From assembly GCA_018823125.1 (NCBI GenBank), contig JAHJIW010000017.1:62001-126000 (forward strand): 64,000 nucleotides of DNA, given 5' to 3'. This document shows, in pieces, positions 42,059-52,800 of the stretch. A model generated the notes under the pieces. That model saw only the letters and a program-made list of their open reading frames with translations. It made no database searches and had not been told where the DNA came from. This DNA comes from Candidatus Margulisiibacteriota bacterium (GTDB lineage: Bacteria; Margulisbacteria; WOR-1; JAHJIW01). The position numbers and the translations under genes were made by a program. Numbering within the stretch: position 1 is the first letter of the stretch; every line of letters starts with the position of its first letter.

Positions 42059-43993
42059 TTAATCGTGCACGTAGAGATCTTCCGCAAAGTACAGATCTCC
42101 AATATTAGTAAATACATAGGCTTCAGCAATATAAGGATCTACCATCGGATCCAGCGCCGAACAATTAGCTTGGTTCGATAACGGATCAATTGCATTATCA
42201 CATAAAGACGTCATGTAAGGATCGGCTGGATCATATACAGTAATATAATACCCTAAAGATCCATAATATTCTTCTCCGTTACTATCTCCAACCATTACGC
42301 TAAATGTTTCTCCGTCAGTAATAAAACTATCACTAAAAGTAATATCGCCTGTTTCATAATTCAACACGTTCAATGTTTTGTCGGTACAGGTTGGATCATC
42401 ACCGTGCCCACAAGTCCAAACTACAAATGAAGTACCAATGGCAGATGGATCAACGTATCCAGAGATGGTAATCAGGTCGGCGGCATAGCTAAAGGTCCAA
42501 TCGTAGGGTCCAACGGCTCCGGTTCCTTCATCATAGAAAATATCATGCGCTAAAACATCGATGTAAGTATATGGATCGCCGTCGCCATCGACTGCCGTAC
42601 AGGTATTAGAAAACTCATCTCCACCACAAGCTGCTCCTACCGGAGAGGTGTAATCACACTCCCAAACCGGAAGCGTAAATTCAAATAAATATTCTTCGCC
42701 GGGCATCATGTATGCTTCAAGTGGATCTGGAGAAATGGTTCTGGTTTCGGTATTGTAAGTTGGCGGATCTCCGTAATCATAACAATCTCCGGTGTTGCCG
42801 CTGGCGATTACGTTAACGTAATGATCATTAGCGGCATTAAAAGAAATGTCTTCTAAGCTTCCATCATTATCAACATCATATAAAGCATAAACTAAAATGT
42901 GGTGTGTTCCCTCGTCATTAATGGTGAAAGATTGGGTTGTTTGTTGTGTTTCATTCATCGGACCACCGACCGCCGAGTTAGCCCATCCAACCCAAAGATC
43001 TTCTACTGCCGGGCATTCTTCATCCTGCGGAGTAAGGGTGGCGGAAAGTTCAAACTGTTCTCCTGGCTCAACGTTGTGCGGTCCATTTACCCCAACTAAA
43101 ACCGAGCAACCGGAAGAAGTGGTTCCTTCTTCAACTACGTTTACATAGTGAGTGGTTGGAGTTTGGTTAACCGTTACATCATTTTCTCCGTCCATCGCGC
43201 TAGCATAAATATAGTAACTACCTTCGTTAGGAATGCTAAATGATTGAGCGCTGGTTCCCTGGTTTCCATCAATAGTTACGTTAGTATAGGTCTCGTTACC
43301 ATCGCTATTGTTCAGCCATTTTACTTGCACGCCTTCCAGTGTAGTGTTTTCGTTAATTGGAGTTAACAGTGCGGTTAAATCAAAGTTTTGTCCCGGCGTA
43401 ACTGAGTGGGTTCCGGTAACACCAAGTGCAATTCCTGCTGTAGTTGAAGAACCACTATCCTGAATCCAAATACTAGTCTCGACCCAATCACAAGATCCTC
43501 TTTCAACCTGGTCTCTTAAATCTGTAGCTTTAACTTTAGGCTTTTTTGATCCGCCTGAAGCATAAGTATAATCAATAGAAAGCACTCCGTTTTCATAGCG
43601 AACCGCTTCTTCTGCAACGGCTTGAAATTCTTCGTTACAGGTAAAAGAAGCTTTTCCGTTGCTATTAATTATAACTACGATTTGATCTTCGTCTCCGCCC
43701 GATACTCCGGGATCAAAGGTAATTTCCAACTCTTCAGAATCTCCGGAACAATTTACGGCAACGATTTCAAAAGTCAGCGTATCTCCGGCATAAATTGTTT
43801 CGGCTCCATCTGCGGTAGTATAAACAAATTCAGTAATGCTGGGCGCATTAATACAAACCGTGTTACAACCAAATAGGGCCAGCGGTGCGCCAAGCGGAAC
43901 TACAACGCCAGCATCTTTAACCCGTGCCATCTCCCTGACCATATATGCCGCCCTTGAAGAATTTATCTTTGAAATTGCTCCCTTAACATCCAT
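42059..43993 (-). CDS. Ig-like surface protein (644 aa)
   Basis: Two tandem, clearly homologous Ig/CARDB-like repeats (about 190-290 with TGTHSVTPGQNFDLTALLTP and about 300-395 with NGPHNVEPGEQFELSATLTP), preceded by a beta-rich domain with several Cys and followed by two further beta domains. No classical signal peptide: a 35-residue polar leader (MDVKGAISKINSSRAAYMVR) then VVVPLGAPLALFGC. The same kind of leader occurs in the 36741 gene. First gene of an operon with the IPT and PorV-SLH genes; sigma-28-type promoter 20 bases before ATG, GGAGGAGAG site. Confidence 0.78.
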   Translation of the reverse strand: MDVKGAISKINSSRAAYMVREMARVKDAGVVVPLGAPLALFGCNTVCINAPSITEFVYTTADGAETIYAGDTLTFEIVAVNCSGDSEELEITFDPGVSGGDEDQIVVIINSNGKASFTCNEEFQAVAEEAVRYENGVLSIDYTYASGGSKKPKVKATDLRDQVERGSCDWVETSIWIQDSGSSTTAGIALGVTGTHSVTPGQNFDLTALLTPINENTTLEGVQVKWLNNSDGNETYTNVTIDGNQGTSAQSFSIPNEGSYYIYASAMDGENDVTVNQTPTTHYVNVVEEGTTSSGCSVLVGVNGPHNVEPGEQFELSATLTPQDEECPAVEDLWVGWANSAVGGPMNETQQTTQSFTINDEGTHHILVYALYDVDNDGSLEDISFNAANDHYVNVIASGNTGDCYDYGDPPTYNTETRTISPDPLEAYMMPGEEYLFEFTLPVWECDYTSPVGAACGGDEFSNTCTAVDGDGDPYTYIDVLAHDIFYDEGTGAVGPYDWTFSYAADLITISGYVDPSAIGTSFVVWTCGHGDDPTCTDKTLNVLNYETGDITFSDSFITDGETFSVMVGDSNGEEYYGSLGYYITVYDPADPYMTSLCDNAIDPLSNQANCSALDPMVDPYIAEAYVFTNIGDLYFAEDLYVHD

Positions 43994-44013
43994 GGTTCTC
44001 TCCTCCTATATAT

Positions 44014-44041
44014 ATATCGTCAATTTTTGCTTAAAATCTCA
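44014..44041 (-). promoter_or_regulatory. Sigma-28-type promoter, copy 10 (surface protein operon)
   Basis: Minus strand TGAGATTT (44041-44034), 12 bases, GACGATAT (44021-44014), continuing TATATAG, then GGAGG and ATG 43993. Confidence 0.82.
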
Positions 44042-44055
44042 GTTTTTGTGTAAAC

Positions 44056-47000
44056 TTATTTTGCTGTTTCTACTTCGGATCGGTCCAAAAGCCACCTAAG
44101 GGTAAAGCCTATATCCCAGCTGTGCCCAACTATGTTTCTGCCAAATCCGCCCTCAACTCCAATCGAAAAGATGGATTTGGCCTTTTTAGCCTTAATGTAT
44201 GCTTCGACGCCTCCGCGCATGGATAAATTGCGATCGCTATTGGGATGCGGCAGGGCGTTAGCGCTAAAATTTCCCGATACCGCTAAATCAAATTTTGAGT
44301 CAAAGAAATCAAAAAGCAGAGTTCCGCCGGCATAAATATTTAACATGCCGGGGAAAACATCGTCTCGCGTTAGATATCTACCATAACCCGCAACGTAGTA
44401 ATTATTCCAGCCTCCGCCTACCCCAAAATTAGTACTTAAATACGGTCGAACCGGGCCAAAGGGACTACCCGGAATAATGGCCCCACTTACAAAAAACTGC
44501 CCTTCCAGTGCATCCAGATCATTTCTCTCTGCTTCTCCGGCAGCATGTTCGGAGGTAACTACCGAACCAAACACTCTCGAATAGTTAAGGTTAGTACTAA
44601 CCGAAAGCGGAACTTCTTCGTTTGCGGCATTGATGGGCGGCCCGGTAAAAACTGAACCTAAGGAAAGGTCTAATAAACCATACCCCCATCGATACGGTTT
44701 ATTTTCTGCTTCTCCATCTGTAGAAATTCCAAAAGATTGGCTTAGCCCTCTAAAACCGGCGCTGAAGTGCGGTTCAAGTTTGGTTCCAGCAGTATAAGCC
44801 GGTCGAAGGTAATAGGATGTCGACAACCAGCCTTGTCCTGAGTTTCCAAAGTCTAAGTTTAAGCCCGGAACCTGCTCGTCAATTACCGAAAATCCTCCGC
44901 CGCCTTCAATAACTAACATGGCTCCTTTTTTGCCAACTACCGGAGCTCTGCCGGATACTTCAACCTCGGTTCCGATCTGAGGATTACCTTCATAGCGTCC
45001 TTCTATGTGACCAACCGTAACCGCAACGCTCGGGTTACTTCTTAGTTTTTCACGTAAAACATTCATCCGCCCTTTTTCAAAACCTTTAATAATACTGTTG
45101 CGGTCCGGGTCGTACCAAGGAATTAAGCTGCCCCAGGCATCGCGAGCCTGGCGGGCATATAAAACTTCGGCCTCGTTCCAGTTTCTTTTTTCCATTAAGA
45201 TGTAGGCCTGCGCCCCGTAGATACGCGACATAACTTTGGGTACTTGTAAATTAATAAACGGATTAAGTCTGTCCGCCAGTTCGTTATATGCAGCCAAATC
45301 AGTGTTGTGATCACCACGGGAAAACTCACGTTTTCTAAAGGTTCTGAAGTCCATACTCATTACATCGCCTAAAACTTCCATCATGGCGGCGGCAGTTCGC
45401 TTGTGTTCGGCTGGAATTCCATTTAATACAAAAGCACGGGTAGTTAAAGCGGTGTCAATATCACGCTCAACTCTTTTTACCGGGAATTTATAACCCGCTC
45501 CACCCTTCGCCCAAGTCAAAATAGTAATTTCGGCATCGAAGGTCCGCGCTAGTCTTTCGGCCATCGTCACTTGCGCAGGAGTAAAGCTCCATTCATTAGC
45601 AGGCACACCTTCGATTCCCAGTTTTTGCATTAATTCAGCACGCAACTGCTGATAAGTTTCGATTGCCTTGCGGTATCTTCTCTCTTCGTAAAAACAATGA
45701 GCGATTGCGGCTTGTGCTTCTAAATCTCTAATCTTCAATGCTGCATTTTGATCATAAATACTTGAAGGAGAAGAGTTTTGCCTTCGCACGGCAGCCCTTC
45801 CTGCCTCGTAGGATTTTCGGGCCTTTTGGATGCGAGGTTGTTTTAATAATCCCGGAAATGCATGCCAGCAATAAAGATTACCGCGTTTGAAGTGTACCTG
45901 TGCAATCAGCTCGCTGGCTTTTAAAATTCCATAACGGCCGTCGCTCTTATCTTCTTTAATTGCTTTTTTCGTGAGGGCTAATCTATCCTCTGCTAAAACA
46001 AAACGATGTCCCGCAATCAGGGCCTCCACCACCGAAAGATGGATTTCTGGAATAGTTAATCCGATTTCTTCTAATACATATTGATTAGTAATTTGTTCCC
46101 TGGCGGATAAAATCTGGTTTAAGGCTCCCGCATCCCCTCCATTAATAATCCGATTAGCTGCTTCTGCCAATTCAGCATCAGCCTCTTCACCCAAGAGCGC
46201 TAAATTAATGGCGGCCGAAGCATCGGCAAAATCTTCTGCGGAAAGACGCTGGTAATCAGTAACCGCCAGTGGAGTCCCGCCTTCGGAAACGGCTTCCGCA
46301 AAGCCGTTCGCATAATCATTTTCCATCAAGCCCGCAATCCCGCTCAGTGCCCAGGAAATTGTTCGAGCACTGCGCAGGTACAGTTTGGCCTGGTCTAAAG
46401 TAAGTCCGGCCTCAGGAATTGACATCCCTCTAAAGTTCTGGCTAACGTCAAGTAGCGCGGTCTGATATTCTCTAAGCGCATGATAATAAATTTTGCGCAT
46501 GGTATTTGGATTAGTAGCATGCTCAGCCCGATACGAAGCTTGCATCATCTTTATTTCAGCCCAACTTATCAGCAACGTATCAAAAATCAGCTTTTGGCTT
46601 CTTACAAATTTAGTTTCGGCTACCGCTTGTGTCTCTGCTTCGTTATACATGTCATGGGCTTGCGTTAATCTGGCGAAATCAAAAGTTCCTTCTCCTAATT
46701 TGGCAGATGCACGCAGTAAATCTGCATAATTTAAGTATAGCTTGGCCGGAGTTTCGCCTAATTCATGGTGGAGGTCGCTGCTTGCCAAAATTTGTTGCAT
46801 TTCAGAAGTTAAGCCCGGAACACCAGTTAAGCTTTCGCCGATCATGGCGGCATAAATTGAGGCTGCTTTACCAAAACTTTGCCGACCCGCCCCATCTCCA
46901 CTAATTCTTTCTTCTAAACCACCCCGCGCTCCGTAAGCCCAGGCCAAAGTTGAAAGTGCACGATAAATTTCTCGCCCGGCCTGGGGAGAAGTTGCCGCCT

Positions 47001-49866
47001 GATTAAGTAAAATTTGAAGAGCCGCCTCGGTGCGGGGCACCAATTGGCTAATTTCGTTTAGCGCATCCTGATAGTGGCCATCTCTTTCGAGACATTTCGC
47101 CGATAACAGCCCAGCTTCTACTATCCCCAGCTCTCCAATCGCATGTAAGCGTTGTGCTTTTATAGTATTTGCGTGTTCTGCACTGTGAGGAGAAGTAGCT
47201 GCCAATACATAACTACTGGTAGCGTTTTGTAAAAGCACTCTATCCCTATCGCCTGCTGCCCTATACATTTCAGCCAAACTTAAACGAATTTCTTCACGGT
47301 ACATATTAGCTTCCTTTAAGTTTGCCGGATCTAAAAGCTGGGTATTTTGCAAAAGAGCATCTAAGGCTTCGGCCCCTTGACTAAATGCGGCCACCGCTTC
47401 TGCCGGCTGAATATTTCTGCGGTAAACATCGCCTGCCATGCCGTGGGTTCCAGCAATATCTAAAGCAATCCTTAATTGTAAAACCCGGTCGTCGGTTTCT
47501 TGAGAAATCTGCGCCAGATCTATGCGTGCTGCCTGAAGTGTTCCTAATAAAACTTGCCTAGCCCCAGGAAGAGTGCTAAATCCGGCGGTTAAAAATGCCT
47601 GACGGTCGCGTTCGATTTGGGTTTCTACTGATGATACCCGGGCTTCCGAATAAAGCGCGGAAACCGTTGGGATTCGATCAAAATTAATAATGGCATCATC
47701 ATAACGCTGCAGACTTCTTAGGGAAGTTCCTCGCTTTAAAGCCAAAGTATGTTTAGTAAAATACGTTTCCGCAATTACCAGGGCCTGCATCCTGCCATCC
47801 CCTAGGCGCCATGATCGGGTAATGTGGTAAATATTATGTACAACCTGATCAAATTCGCTCGCGCCCTCTGGAGCTGCGGCGGCCAAGGCCGGATCTTCAT
47901 CTACATCGGAATAATTAATTGCTGACAAAATCTGATTTGCTCTTTCTAGTTTTTCGCCTCTAACGCCGGTTTCTTGTAATTCCATTGCTCCCTGCAATGA
48001 ATAAATCCAAGAAAGCGTATCGGCTGCGCTTAACATCGAAGAATTATCTTCTTCGTTTGAGGACATGCTTAGTTCTCGTGCCGACACTTCCATTTTCCCA
48101 TGTTCTATCCTGCCCGCTAATATATGTTGAGATTCTTGCAATGCGTCATAACACAGCTCCTCCGCTTCGGCCAAAAGAGTGGTCGCATTTTCTACTTCTC
48201 TATCTGCCCAGTATGCATCATTAGCAATCAAAGTTAATGTTGTAGCTTTTCCAACTTTAGCTCTGCGGATCAGATTATCTTTATAATACCTATGAAACGC
48301 TTTAACATGCTCCTTGCGATCTAAAACTAGTTGATATTCGTCTCGAGCTTCCTCGTAACGTCTTGCCGCACGCAAATCATTGGCTAAAGAAAGGTTAAGT
48401 TCTAATTCGTTAGTTGCCAAAAGGGCGAGCACGTCGATTGATCGGAACTGATTTACCCGGCTTAAGCAAAAGCTCCCTGGGATTGGACCACTACCCGCAC
48501 GTATACTTGCTAAACTATCTCGAATAAATTGAAAATCATTTTTATGCGTGTTTATTAAATCGATTAATGACGGGCCCCCATCCCTTAACGGTTGCTCGAT
48601 AACGGCTAGCATATCTGTATCACTAGTAAAACTTTCGTGTTCCGTGCCATAAAGCATCATCTTTCTAACGGCTACCGCTCGCAAAGCATGGTCAACTCCG
48701 GATCCTTTGGCATTATCTTCCATCAGGTTTGCTTTGCTGCTGTAAGCCCAGGCTAAAGTCATAAAAGCGGCAGTGGTAATTTCGGGGTAATCTTCGTCGA
48801 CATTATTTCTAAGCGCATCTTCACAAAGAGCAATCGCTTTTTCTACTAGCTTTTCGGCCAGCGGATGTTTATTAACCCTCAATCGTTTTGCCAAGCGTAA
48901 AAGATAATCAGCTTTAGCAATTTGGATGCGGGTGCGAGTGGCTGCTAATTTTCTTTCAATTCTAAAAACGGCTCTTAATTCAGTTGTTATGTCTATATAA
49001 ACACTGGCCCCTTGTCCTACTTTTGCCCTGGTTCTCAAGTCTGCGCGGCTAGTCCCTCTTCCAAAATATTGAGGGATATATCCATTTTCGTATTCGCTCT
49101 CTGCTCGATTAATTGCCGCGTCAACCGCACCAAACTTACCATTTATTTTATCTTCTATCTTTTTTGCTTCATCAATAATTTGCTCTTCTGTGGTTGCCCC
49201 TTCAATTTCGGCTAATAATTCTTCATATTTAACGATATCATTCACATTAATACTAGCCTGCAAAACTCCGGCATAGCCTAAAAATTCTTCAGGAATTGAA
49301 GACTGCACAATTTTTAATGCATCATTATGGACAAAATGGTTACGCACTTGATAGCGAGGGCCCAAAAATCTGCCTAACGGCGGATAGCCTACGGAATTAG
49401 GCCCATGACTATTGATTCCATCTCCGGAAGGCAATAACACTTCATAGATTGCTTGTGCTCTGCCCAAGTATGTTACTGCTCGACCATCGCTAGCTTGTTG
49501 ATAGTAAGCTCCTCGGGTACGATAGTAGTTAATGGCAGTAATAATTGCATTCCACAGTACCGTTTGTTTATGAGGAGTATTTGGAATATTGCTCGCGGTA
49601 GCACCAATCCAAGTATTGGTATTATCGAATAACGTTTCCAAGGTAGTGTTGTCTCTCGAAAGTGCGTCGGCAGCACCCGCAAAATCAGCATCTCTTAGCT
49701 GTTCCCCTTGACGGTTTAAATGAATAGTAATCTGATCTGACAGGTTTTGTGCGGCGCGCAATTGGTGCACGTCAGCTTGTTGAGTAGTTCTGAGAAACTC
49801 ACTTACGGTGAGTTCGCTCATACTCTCGTATCCTAAGCCGCCTCCTATTCTAGTTCCTTCACCCAT
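44056..49866 (-). CDS. Giant TPR-scaffold protein with C-terminal beta-barrel-like domain (BcsC-like architecture)
   Basis: 1936 aa. Residues about 20-1600 are almost wholly helical with TPR-like pairs (for example KAIETYQQLRAEL, YAKAEELLREA-type helices, many ALA-TYR positions). The last ~320 residues switch to glycine- and aromatic-rich alternating strands (GTEVEVSGR, WLSTSYYLRPAY, HFSAGFRGL, LSTNFGVGGGW, LNIYAGGTLLF) ending in IGFTLRWLL, like an outer-membrane barrel. TPR followed by barrel is the layout of the cellulose exporter BcsC, here much larger and without a visible Sec signal. It follows the GH8 gene by 20 bases (GGAGAG site) and shares its promoter. Identity as a BcsC analogue is inference from layout and neighbour. 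Confidence 0.7.
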   Translation of the reverse strand: MGEGTRIGGGLGYESMSELTVSEFLRTTQQADVHQLRAAQNLSDQITIHLNRQGEQLRDADFAGAADALSRDNTTLETLFDNTNTWIGATASNIPNTPHKQTVLWNAIITAINYYRTRGAYYQQASDGRAVTYLGRAQAIYEVLLPSGDGINSHGPNSVGYPPLGRFLGPRYQVRNHFVHNDALKIVQSSIPEEFLGYAGVLQASINVNDIVKYEELLAEIEGATTEEQIIDEAKKIEDKINGKFGAVDAAINRAESEYENGYIPQYFGRGTSRADLRTRAKVGQGASVYIDITTELRAVFRIERKLAATRTRIQIAKADYLLRLAKRLRVNKHPLAEKLVEKAIALCEDALRNNVDEDYPEITTAAFMTLAWAYSSKANLMEDNAKGSGVDHALRAVAVRKMMLYGTEHESFTSDTDMLAVIEQPLRDGGPSLIDLINTHKNDFQFIRDSLASIRAGSGPIPGSFCLSRVNQFRSIDVLALLATNELELNLSLANDLRAARRYEEARDEYQLVLDRKEHVKAFHRYYKDNLIRRAKVGKATTLTLIANDAYWADREVENATTLLAEAEELCYDALQESQHILAGRIEHGKMEVSARELSMSSNEEDNSSMLSAADTLSWIYSLQGAMELQETGVRGEKLERANQILSAINYSDVDEDPALAAAAPEGASEFDQVVHNIYHITRSWRLGDGRMQALVIAETYFTKHTLALKRGTSLRSLQRYDDAIINFDRIPTVSALYSEARVSSVETQIERDRQAFLTAGFSTLPGARQVLLGTLQAARIDLAQISQETDDRVLQLRIALDIAGTHGMAGDVYRRNIQPAEAVAAFSQGAEALDALLQNTQLLDPANLKEANMYREEIRLSLAEMYRAAGDRDRVLLQNATSSYVLAATSPHSAEHANTIKAQRLHAIGELGIVEAGLLSAKCLERDGHYQDALNEISQLVPRTEAALQILLNQAATSPQAGREIYRALSTLAWAYGARGGLEERISGDGAGRQSFGKAASIYAAMIGESLTGVPGLTSEMQQILASSDLHHELGETPAKLYLNYADLLRASAKLGEGTFDFARLTQAHDMYNEAETQAVAETKFVRSQKLIFDTLLISWAEIKMMQASYRAEHATNPNTMRKIYYHALREYQTALLDVSQNFRGMSIPEAGLTLDQAKLYLRSARTISWALSGIAGLMENDYANGFAEAVSEGGTPLAVTDYQRLSAEDFADASAAINLALLGEEADAELAEAANRIINGGDAGALNQILSAREQITNQYVLEEIGLTIPEIHLSVVEALIAGHRFVLAEDRLALTKKAIKEDKSDGRYGILKASELIAQVHFKRGNLYCWHAFPGLLKQPRIQKARKSYEAGRAAVRRQNSSPSSIYDQNAALKIRDLEAQAAIAHCFYEERRYRKAIETYQQLRAELMQKLGIEGVPANEWSFTPAQVTMAERLARTFDAEITILTWAKGGAGYKFPVKRVERDIDTALTTRAFVLNGIPAEHKRTAAAMMEVLGDVMSMDFRTFRKREFSRGDHNTDLAAYNELADRLNPFINLQVPKVMSRIYGAQAYILMEKRNWNEAEVLYARQARDAWGSLIPWYDPDRNSIIKGFEKGRMNVLREKLRSNPSVAVTVGHIEGRYEGNPQIGTEVEVSGRAPVVGKKGAMLVIEGGGGFSVIDEQVPGLNLDFGNSGQGWLSTSYYLRPAYTAGTKLEPHFSAGFRGLSQSFGISTDGEAENKPYRWGYGLLDLSLGSVFTGPPINAANEEVPLSVSTNLNYSRVFGSVVTSEHAAGEAERNDLDALEGQFFVSGAIIPGSPFGPVRPYLSTNFGVGGGWNNYYVAGYGRYLTRDDVFPGMLNIYAGGTLLFDFFDSKFDLAVSGNFSANALPHPNSDRNLSMRGGVEAYIKAKKAKSIFSIGVEGGFGRNIVGHSWDIGFTLRWLLDRSEVETAK

Positions 49867-49886
49867 GATTCATCTCTCCTTAAGGA

Positions 49887-52800
49887 TTAATAATCCTTAA
49901 AAACCTCTAATATTTGCCGAAAGTCTTCGCCGGTTAATTCTTCCGGTTTGTCAATAATCGGCTGTACGCGTCTGATTAATTCTCTTTCTTTTTCACTCAA
50001 TGCATCTCTTAATTGAACGAATTGATTGAACAATCCTTTAAACGCGGCTAATTTGTACATATCGTTTTCACCTGAAGCTAATCGTCTTAATGCCCTAATG
50101 GTTAAGCGCAATGCTTCATCTAGCGATCTTTCTTTCTTTAAGAAAAGTTGCGCTTTTCCGATTAAGGCATCTGCGTTATAAGGATCCTGCATTAACGCTT
50201 GTTCATATTTTCTTAAGGCTTCATTGTGGTAGTCTTTATCCTCGGTCCCCCACCACATTAAGTTGCCGCATTTTGCATAAGCTTGAGATTTAAAGGTTGG
50301 GTTATGTGCTAAAAGTTTTGACATCTCGACCCGGTTATCATCCAAAAGATCTAGAAGCTGTCGGGCATCTTCAAACGTAATCTGATCTTGTACTTGTGAA
50401 GATCTTTTTTCACCCAGTAATACTTCAAAAATTACAATGATATGTGTACGGGCTTCTTTTATTTGCATGTATCTAACCTGCATTCTTAATTCTTTTAAGC
50501 CTTCTTTTATTTCTCCGGCAGGCACAGTGGCTAACATCGCATCAAAATCATCCGGCAGCATATAAATATTTCCGCCCTCTCTTAACGGAGTTAGATAATC
50601 AATATATTCCGGATAATCTATCAACAATTGTAGTTTAGTAGCATCAATCAGGCCTTCTGCGGCAATTCCATTAATATTTCCTGAATAAGAATACATTTCC
50701 GCTTCAAAAAACAGGGCATCTGCATAAGCTAATAATCCGTTAAAAATAAATAATGCTCTTTGGTTAGGATTAGACACGTACACGTTGGCCATCAGCGTCG
50801 CATACATTCTGGCATCCGCAAAATACTGCGGTTCGTTTAAAGTAGTTCCGTACTGTACCGAAAGCTCCTGCATTTTTCCCAGCAAGGTATGAAGCGCTGC
50901 ATTACGCGGATCGGCCGAAGGTTGAGAACAAACGATCGTTTGCGCCGCTTTCATTTGCGTATCCCCCAAATGCGCAGTAAACGGCAATCTAAAGTTATGG
51001 GACACAAAAGCTCGGCCTGGTCGATTGTATTCTTCAATTAGACCACGCTGTCTGGCACGGCAATCTTCGAGTGCTTGGGCAGCTTGCTCATCAAGTTGTG
51101 CCATGCTCGCGCTAATCGCGGCTAACTCACTATCACTATGCATATATCCGTCATCCGAATCTGCCTCACTATAGTAATTTTCCAGTCGTCCTTGGCGTAA
51201 TTTTGCTTCGCGTCGGATAAAGTCAGCTCTTGCTCCCGCGATTCCGGTGCTTTCAAAATAAACTTCATTTATGAATTGTGCGTCTCTAATCCCGCCTAAC
51301 TCTAATTGCATGGCCGAGTCCATCAATCCCGTAGCAAAATCAATATAAGCTACGCAGCGTCGCCATTCGTTTTCGTGGTCTCCCGGCACATAATTTCCGG
51401 ATCCGTCAAAAACAACGCCTCGACTTGGGCCATATCTATCAATCCATGCGGGACGGTAGCCTTCCGTCCTTTGTAAAACTAAGTCGCGGTGCCTCCAGGC
51501 CATATTTGACGCTACCTTAGAAGCTGCAAACATTATTCGACTGTCAAAATCAGCCGGCATTTCTTCTGCCAGTGCAGAGATTTGTGCGTAAAGCGCAAGA
51601 ATTCTTTCGTTTGAGCCACGCGGTCTTATTGTGGCAGCTCTTCTTACGTCTTCCACTAAAAGTTTTTGTTGCTCAACCGGAAGCATGCTTTGCATTTGAA
51701 GCCCAATGTTTCTTTGTCCTAAAAAGAGATTTGCTAAGGCAAAGGCATCGCTGTATAAATAACGTTTTTCTCTTACGCCATCCACCGTGCTTTCGGTTAA
51801 CATGTAATGTCCGCCGATAGTAATAATTGATTCGGCCACCACCATGCCAAATAATTGTCGGTGCGGCAGAGGAAGTCGTAAGTTTGTGCCGCGGCGGGTC
51901 AAGTGTCTAGCTTCGGCCCGATAACCACCAGCCTCTGCACCCACATCATATTGACCTAAGAAGCCTAGATCAACGCTCCCTAAGTCATTGCGGTATTCAT
52001 CGTATTCTTTAAAAAACTTCATTTCCTGTTCAATCGCTAAATTATATCTGCCGGTTTTATTTAACTGGCGAATAAACATGGCCCTAACGTACATACGTTT
52101 AGTAAGTGGCATACTGTCCTCCAGCAACCAGGCAAAGATGTCGCCAATTTCATCTTCTGAAACGTTTAATACTGAAAATACATTTACCAGGTAATTAGTA
52201 GAGAGGGCTAAAACCTTTTGTCCAACCTCAGAATCTAAATCTTCAATCGTTTTAATGATATCGAAGAATACTTCGGAAGCAATACGGTACTTACCAATCC
52301 CCAAAAGTGAAACTGCAAACAAATATTGGAGTTCAGGATCAGGAACTTCCCGTAGATTAGTACCGTTTTCTAAAACCGCTTTAAACTGGTTAAAACGTGA
52401 TCGTGCTGAAATTGCATAAGCCGGTGGATTTTCATCGGCTACCGCTTGCAGAGCATCGCTTAAAAGACCTTCGGGAACCAAGTCTAACAATGAATCTCCT
52501 TTCCACGAAAGTGCATTATCGGTAATCATAATCAAATGATCCATGTGATAGAGGTGCTGTCCAAAAGCTTCTACAATCGGTTCCGGAAGTTGCTCTTCGG
52601 CTTCCGGCATTCTATCCATCGGTTCAATTTCACAATTTGCCCGCATCTTTGGAATTCCGGACCAGATTGGAGCCGCAAGATACGCGCTCAAATTTAGCGC
52701 AGTTAATGATGCATTATAGTATTCGGGGTCGCGGGACCTTACTCTGCCTCGCAAATCGGTATCGTAATCAAAAAAGGTTTTACGGGAAGCTCCGTAGTTT

